Below are positions 46,322 to 48,715 of a stretch of DNA of 48,715 nt, piece after piece. Source of the stretch: Candidatus Fibrimonadales bacterium. GTDB lineage: Bacteria; Fibrobacterota; Fibrobacteria; Fibrobacterales; Fibrobacteraceae. Where the stretch lies: contig WQSZ01000002.1 of assembly GCA_009787645.1 (NCBI GenBank), positions 1-48,715 of the forward strand. Reading direction: 5' to 3'. Both the position numbers and the translations under genes were made by a program. Position 1 is the stretch's first letter. Every line of letters begins with the position of its first letter. Below the pieces are notes generated by a model, which saw only the letters and a list, made by a program, of their open reading frames with translations, made no database searches and was not told the origin of the DNA.

Positions 46322-47422
46322 TTAATCAATTCCCGGCGTTTTCCAGAAATTCGGCAATTCGCGATCTTCCCAACGAAGCCTTCCCTGTCCAAGCCACTTT
46401 TTTATGGAAGCCAAATGCTCTGAGCTCGGATTGTCTGACTTTTCAATATCCTGGCGAGTTTTATCCATCACGTTCAAGTAATCATAAGCTTCTTTTGCTT
46501 TGCCAAAATAGAGGTGAAGATTGAATAACACATATAGAGTTTGACATTCAAGGTCTATTTTTGGGAAGTCAGACATATAATATGCGGTTTTGAAATGCTC
46601 GGTTGCGATTTGCAATGGCAGGTGATCATCCATGCCTGATTGTCTGCAAAGAAGCGCAATGCGAGTCCAGTAATTTCCACGCTTGAAATGCGCTCCCTGT
46701 ACTTTTGCGGCAGCTTCAATCTCAGCACGAATATCAGCGAACTGATAGCTTACTATTGCGGCAGCATGACATCTAGGAAGTTTAAACAATGCATCGCCAA
46801 TTCCGGTTTTTTCATAGAAAGCCTTTCTCTTTTCTGTGGTTTCTTTCAATTCTCTGATCACTTGCGGCACAAGCTGGCTCTCTTGGTTCTGCCTTGTGGT
46901 TCTGTTATAAAGCACAAAATCCTTGCGGTCCGGGCTTGCTAGCAAGCAACCTTCACATACGGTTACGCAAGAAAGCAGGTAGTTCACCTCTCGGAATTGC
47001 CCTGCCGATTTATATACCGGAGCCAAAAATGGATCGCTCAGAACGGCAAGAGATTTCGCTCTCAGCTCTTGGGAATTGAGTCCCCATTTCTGGCAAACCG
47101 GGCAATCTACTACTCTAGGATATAGTGGTGATTCTCTGGTTGGATCGCCCTCTGATGTTTCAAAGGCTTTATCGCTGAATTTGAAAACGATATCCATTAC
47201 ATTTTGCGGGAGAGCCTCCCCCTCAGGCTTTTCGGAATGTTCAGCATGCTCAGAATGCATGGAGTCTCCGGCTGCATCGGGAAATTCAGACCTTATGATC
47301 TGGATGTTCTTCATGTTTATATCAATACCAAACTTAGCGATGTAGGCATCTGCCATTTCGCTGTGGTTTTTGAAGAACACCATCAATCGGCGGTGAATTT
47401 CTTGCGTTTTATCGTCGCTCAT
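46322..47422 (-). CDS. DUF2225-family protein
   Basis: DCPVCQKWGLNSQELRAKSL...VNYLLSCVTVCEGCLLAS... Confidence 0.75.
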   Translation of the reverse strand: MSDDKTQEIHRRLMVFFKNHSEMADAYIAKFGIDINMKNIQIIRSEFPDAAGDSMHSEHAEHSEKPEGEALPQNVMDIVFKFSDKAFETSEGDPTRESPLYPRVVDCPVCQKWGLNSQELRAKSLAVLSDPFLAPVYKSAGQFREVNYLLSCVTVCEGCLLASPDRKDFVLYNRTTRQNQESQLVPQVIRELKETTEKRKAFYEKTGIGDALFKLPRCHAAAIVSYQFADIRAEIEAAAKVQGAHFKRGNYWTRIALLCRQSGMDDHLPLQIATEHFKTAYYMSDFPKIDLECQTLYVLFNLHLYFGKAKEAYDYLNVMDKTRQDIEKSDNPSSEHLASIKKWLGQGRLRWEDRELPNFWKTPGID

Positions 47423-47424
47423 GT

Positions 47425-48486
47425 TTAAGAATTTAGTAAAATTTTATCCAACCAAAGCCATCCTTCGCCATTTAAGGCTAGGGAGCCTCCATTGACAGCT
47501 AACCACCCGCTCTTTATAAAAGGCTCTACCTTGCTAATGTCAAATTCTCGCCCGAATTCCTTTTCATACTCTTTTAGCGACAGCCCTTCCTTTGTTCTCA
47601 GGGCAAGCCAAACGGCTTCAATCTCTTTGCCATAAGTATCTGGAATATCTTGAGTTAAGTCTCTTTTCTGGCATCCGTTCAGCACCCATTTTTTCCAAGG
47701 CAGGTATTTTCCCTCCACATAGCTGCGAACTCCATCCAAATAACTGTGCGCTGATGGCCCGACCCCCAGATAGGAGCCTCTTTTCCAATAAACCAGGTTA
47801 TGCTTGCTTTCGTGCCCAGGCTTTGCAAAGTTTGAGACTTCGTATCTATGAAGCCCTGCGGTTTGCAGGATTTCCGTAGCTTTCAGGTACATTTCGGGGT
47901 ATAGATCTTCGGGTTGCGTTGGTAGTTTAGAGTGTTTTTTGAGAGTCAATCCATAGAAGCTGATATGCTTTAAGTCCATATTTATGAGTGCTTTAACGTC
48001 ATTTAAAAAATCTTCCGTGCTTTGGTTGGGCAGGCAAAACATCAAGTCGCAGCTTCCGGTGCCAAAGGCTGCATTTAATTTATCCAGAGCGTTCAGAGCC
48101 ATTTTTGCCGAGTGATGTCGCCCAAGCATTTTGAGCAGGTTGTCGTTTAAGCTTTGAACGCCGAGGCTAAAGCGATTTACGCCGAAGTCCAGAGCGAGTT
48201 TTATTTTTTCATCGGTCACTTGCTCAGGGTTCCATTCCATTGTGAATTCACCGGTTGTTTTGAGGTTTGAGAGCAGGCTTTTCAAAAGGTTTGTGCTTAG
48301 GGCAGAGGGTGAGCCGCCTCCTATGTATATAGTGGGTGGGGGAGTTACAGTAGCCCTTACAGATACCTCTCGCAGCACTAGCTCTACGTACTCGCTGTGC
48401 AGTCTTTGCGGTGCCGGCATGGCGCAGAAGTCGCAGTAGTTGCATATTGATGTGCAGAAAGGGACGTGGATGTAGAGTGAGGGCAC
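47425..48486 (-). CDS. hemW: HemW-like radical SAM protein
   Basis: LYIHVPFCTSICNYCDFCA; IYIGGGSPSALS; SLGVQSLNDNLLKMLGRHHSA; YWKRGSYLGVGPSAHSY. GTG start. Confidence 0.93.
   Translation of the reverse strand: MPSLYIHVPFCTSICNYCDFCAMPAPQRLHSEYVELVLREVSVRATVTPPPTIYIGGGSPSALSTNLLKSLLSNLKTTGEFTMEWNPEQVTDEKIKLALDFGVNRFSLGVQSLNDNLLKMLGRHHSAKMALNALDKLNAAFGTGSCDLMFCLPNQSTEDFLNDVKALINMDLKHISFYGLTLKKHSKLPTQPEDLYPEMYLKATEILQTAGLHRYEVSNFAKPGHESKHNLVYWKRGSYLGVGPSAHSYLDGVRSYVEGKYLPWKKWVLNGCQKRDLTQDIPDTYGKEIEAVWLALRTKEGLSLKEYEKEFGREFDISKVEPFIKSGWLAVNGGSLALNGEGWLWLDKILLNS
47430..47438 (-). promoter_or_regulatory. -10-like TACTAAATT, 7 nt before DUF2225 ATG
   Basis: Reverse complement TACTAAATT-CTTAAAC-ATG. 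Confidence 0.58.
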
Positions 48487-48515
48487 ATGGCAAAATTACT
48501 AATTTCATATTCACA

Positions 48516-48715
48516 ATGAATATTCTAGTAACAAATGATGACGGCATATCAGCATCTAATATCCTTGCCCTTGCCAAAGCGGTTATGGAGTGCGCAGATG
48601 TTAAGGTGGTGGCTCCTCAACGTGAGCAAAGCGGTGTGGGGCATAGTTTTTCTTATTATCGTTCCCTGCATTTTGCCCCTGCGGAAAATTTTCCATGCGA
48701 GGCTTTTTGGGTGGA
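48516..48715 (+). CDS. surE: 5'/3'-nucleotidase SurE, 3' truncated by window edge
   Basis: Hand translation MNILVTNDDGISASNILALAKAVMECADVKVVAPQREQSGVGHSFSYYRSLHF; absent from the ORF track because the frame runs off the window. Confidence 0.93.
   Translation, partial: MNILVTNDDGISASNILALAKAVMECADVKVVAPQREQSGVGHSFSYYRSLHFAPAENFPCEAFWV

Noticed and set aside
1-48715. CRISPR arrays and rRNA genes
   Set aside because: No regularly spaced direct repeats or rRNA sequences were seen.

Overview
The window is about 48.7 kb of bacterial chromosome. It probably belongs to the Fibrobacterota: a secreted lipoprotein carries the fibro-slime-type motif, and the gene content is rumen/termite-gut Fibrobacter-like. 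This assignment is inferred, because no 16S gene is present. Main blocks: (1) a 5'-truncated GH3 enzyme and an AIPR-like defence protein; (2) housekeeping genes (polyprenyl synthase, esterase, exonuclease, GH57/DUF3536, Fur, hemA, siroheme dehydrogenase); (3) a toxin-antitoxin patch with a decayed ParE-like toxin, VapBC and a hairpin-rich spacer; (4) a sulfate-assimilation operon: cysD, a CysN-sulfite reductase fusion, TusA-like, a ThiS/MoaD-like carrier ending GGGQR, an E1-like enzyme and a JAMM protease; (5) a flagellar cluster (MotE-like, FliK, FlgD with duplicated domain, FlgL, flagellin) with two identical sigma-54 promoters, each exactly 28 nt from an ATG; (6) tRNA-Pro(CGG); (7) a phage-derived island with an amber-interrupted M15 endolysin, a frameshifted membrane gene, a tyrosine integrase and two related YafQ-type TA modules, one with an integrase remnant; (8) nuoH, a surface-glycan/lipid gene set and nuoE with a C-terminal Fn3-like extension; (9) AsmA-like, fibro-slime lipoprotein, M48 protease, prmA, DUF2225, hemW and surE (3' truncated). 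Two window-wide patterns stand out. A TTCTATATT/TACTATATT -10-like motif sits 6-9 nt before many start codons, predicting leaderless mRNAs. All five convergent gene pairs outside the island overlap tail-to-tail. Product calls come from motif recognition by eye; no database search was run.
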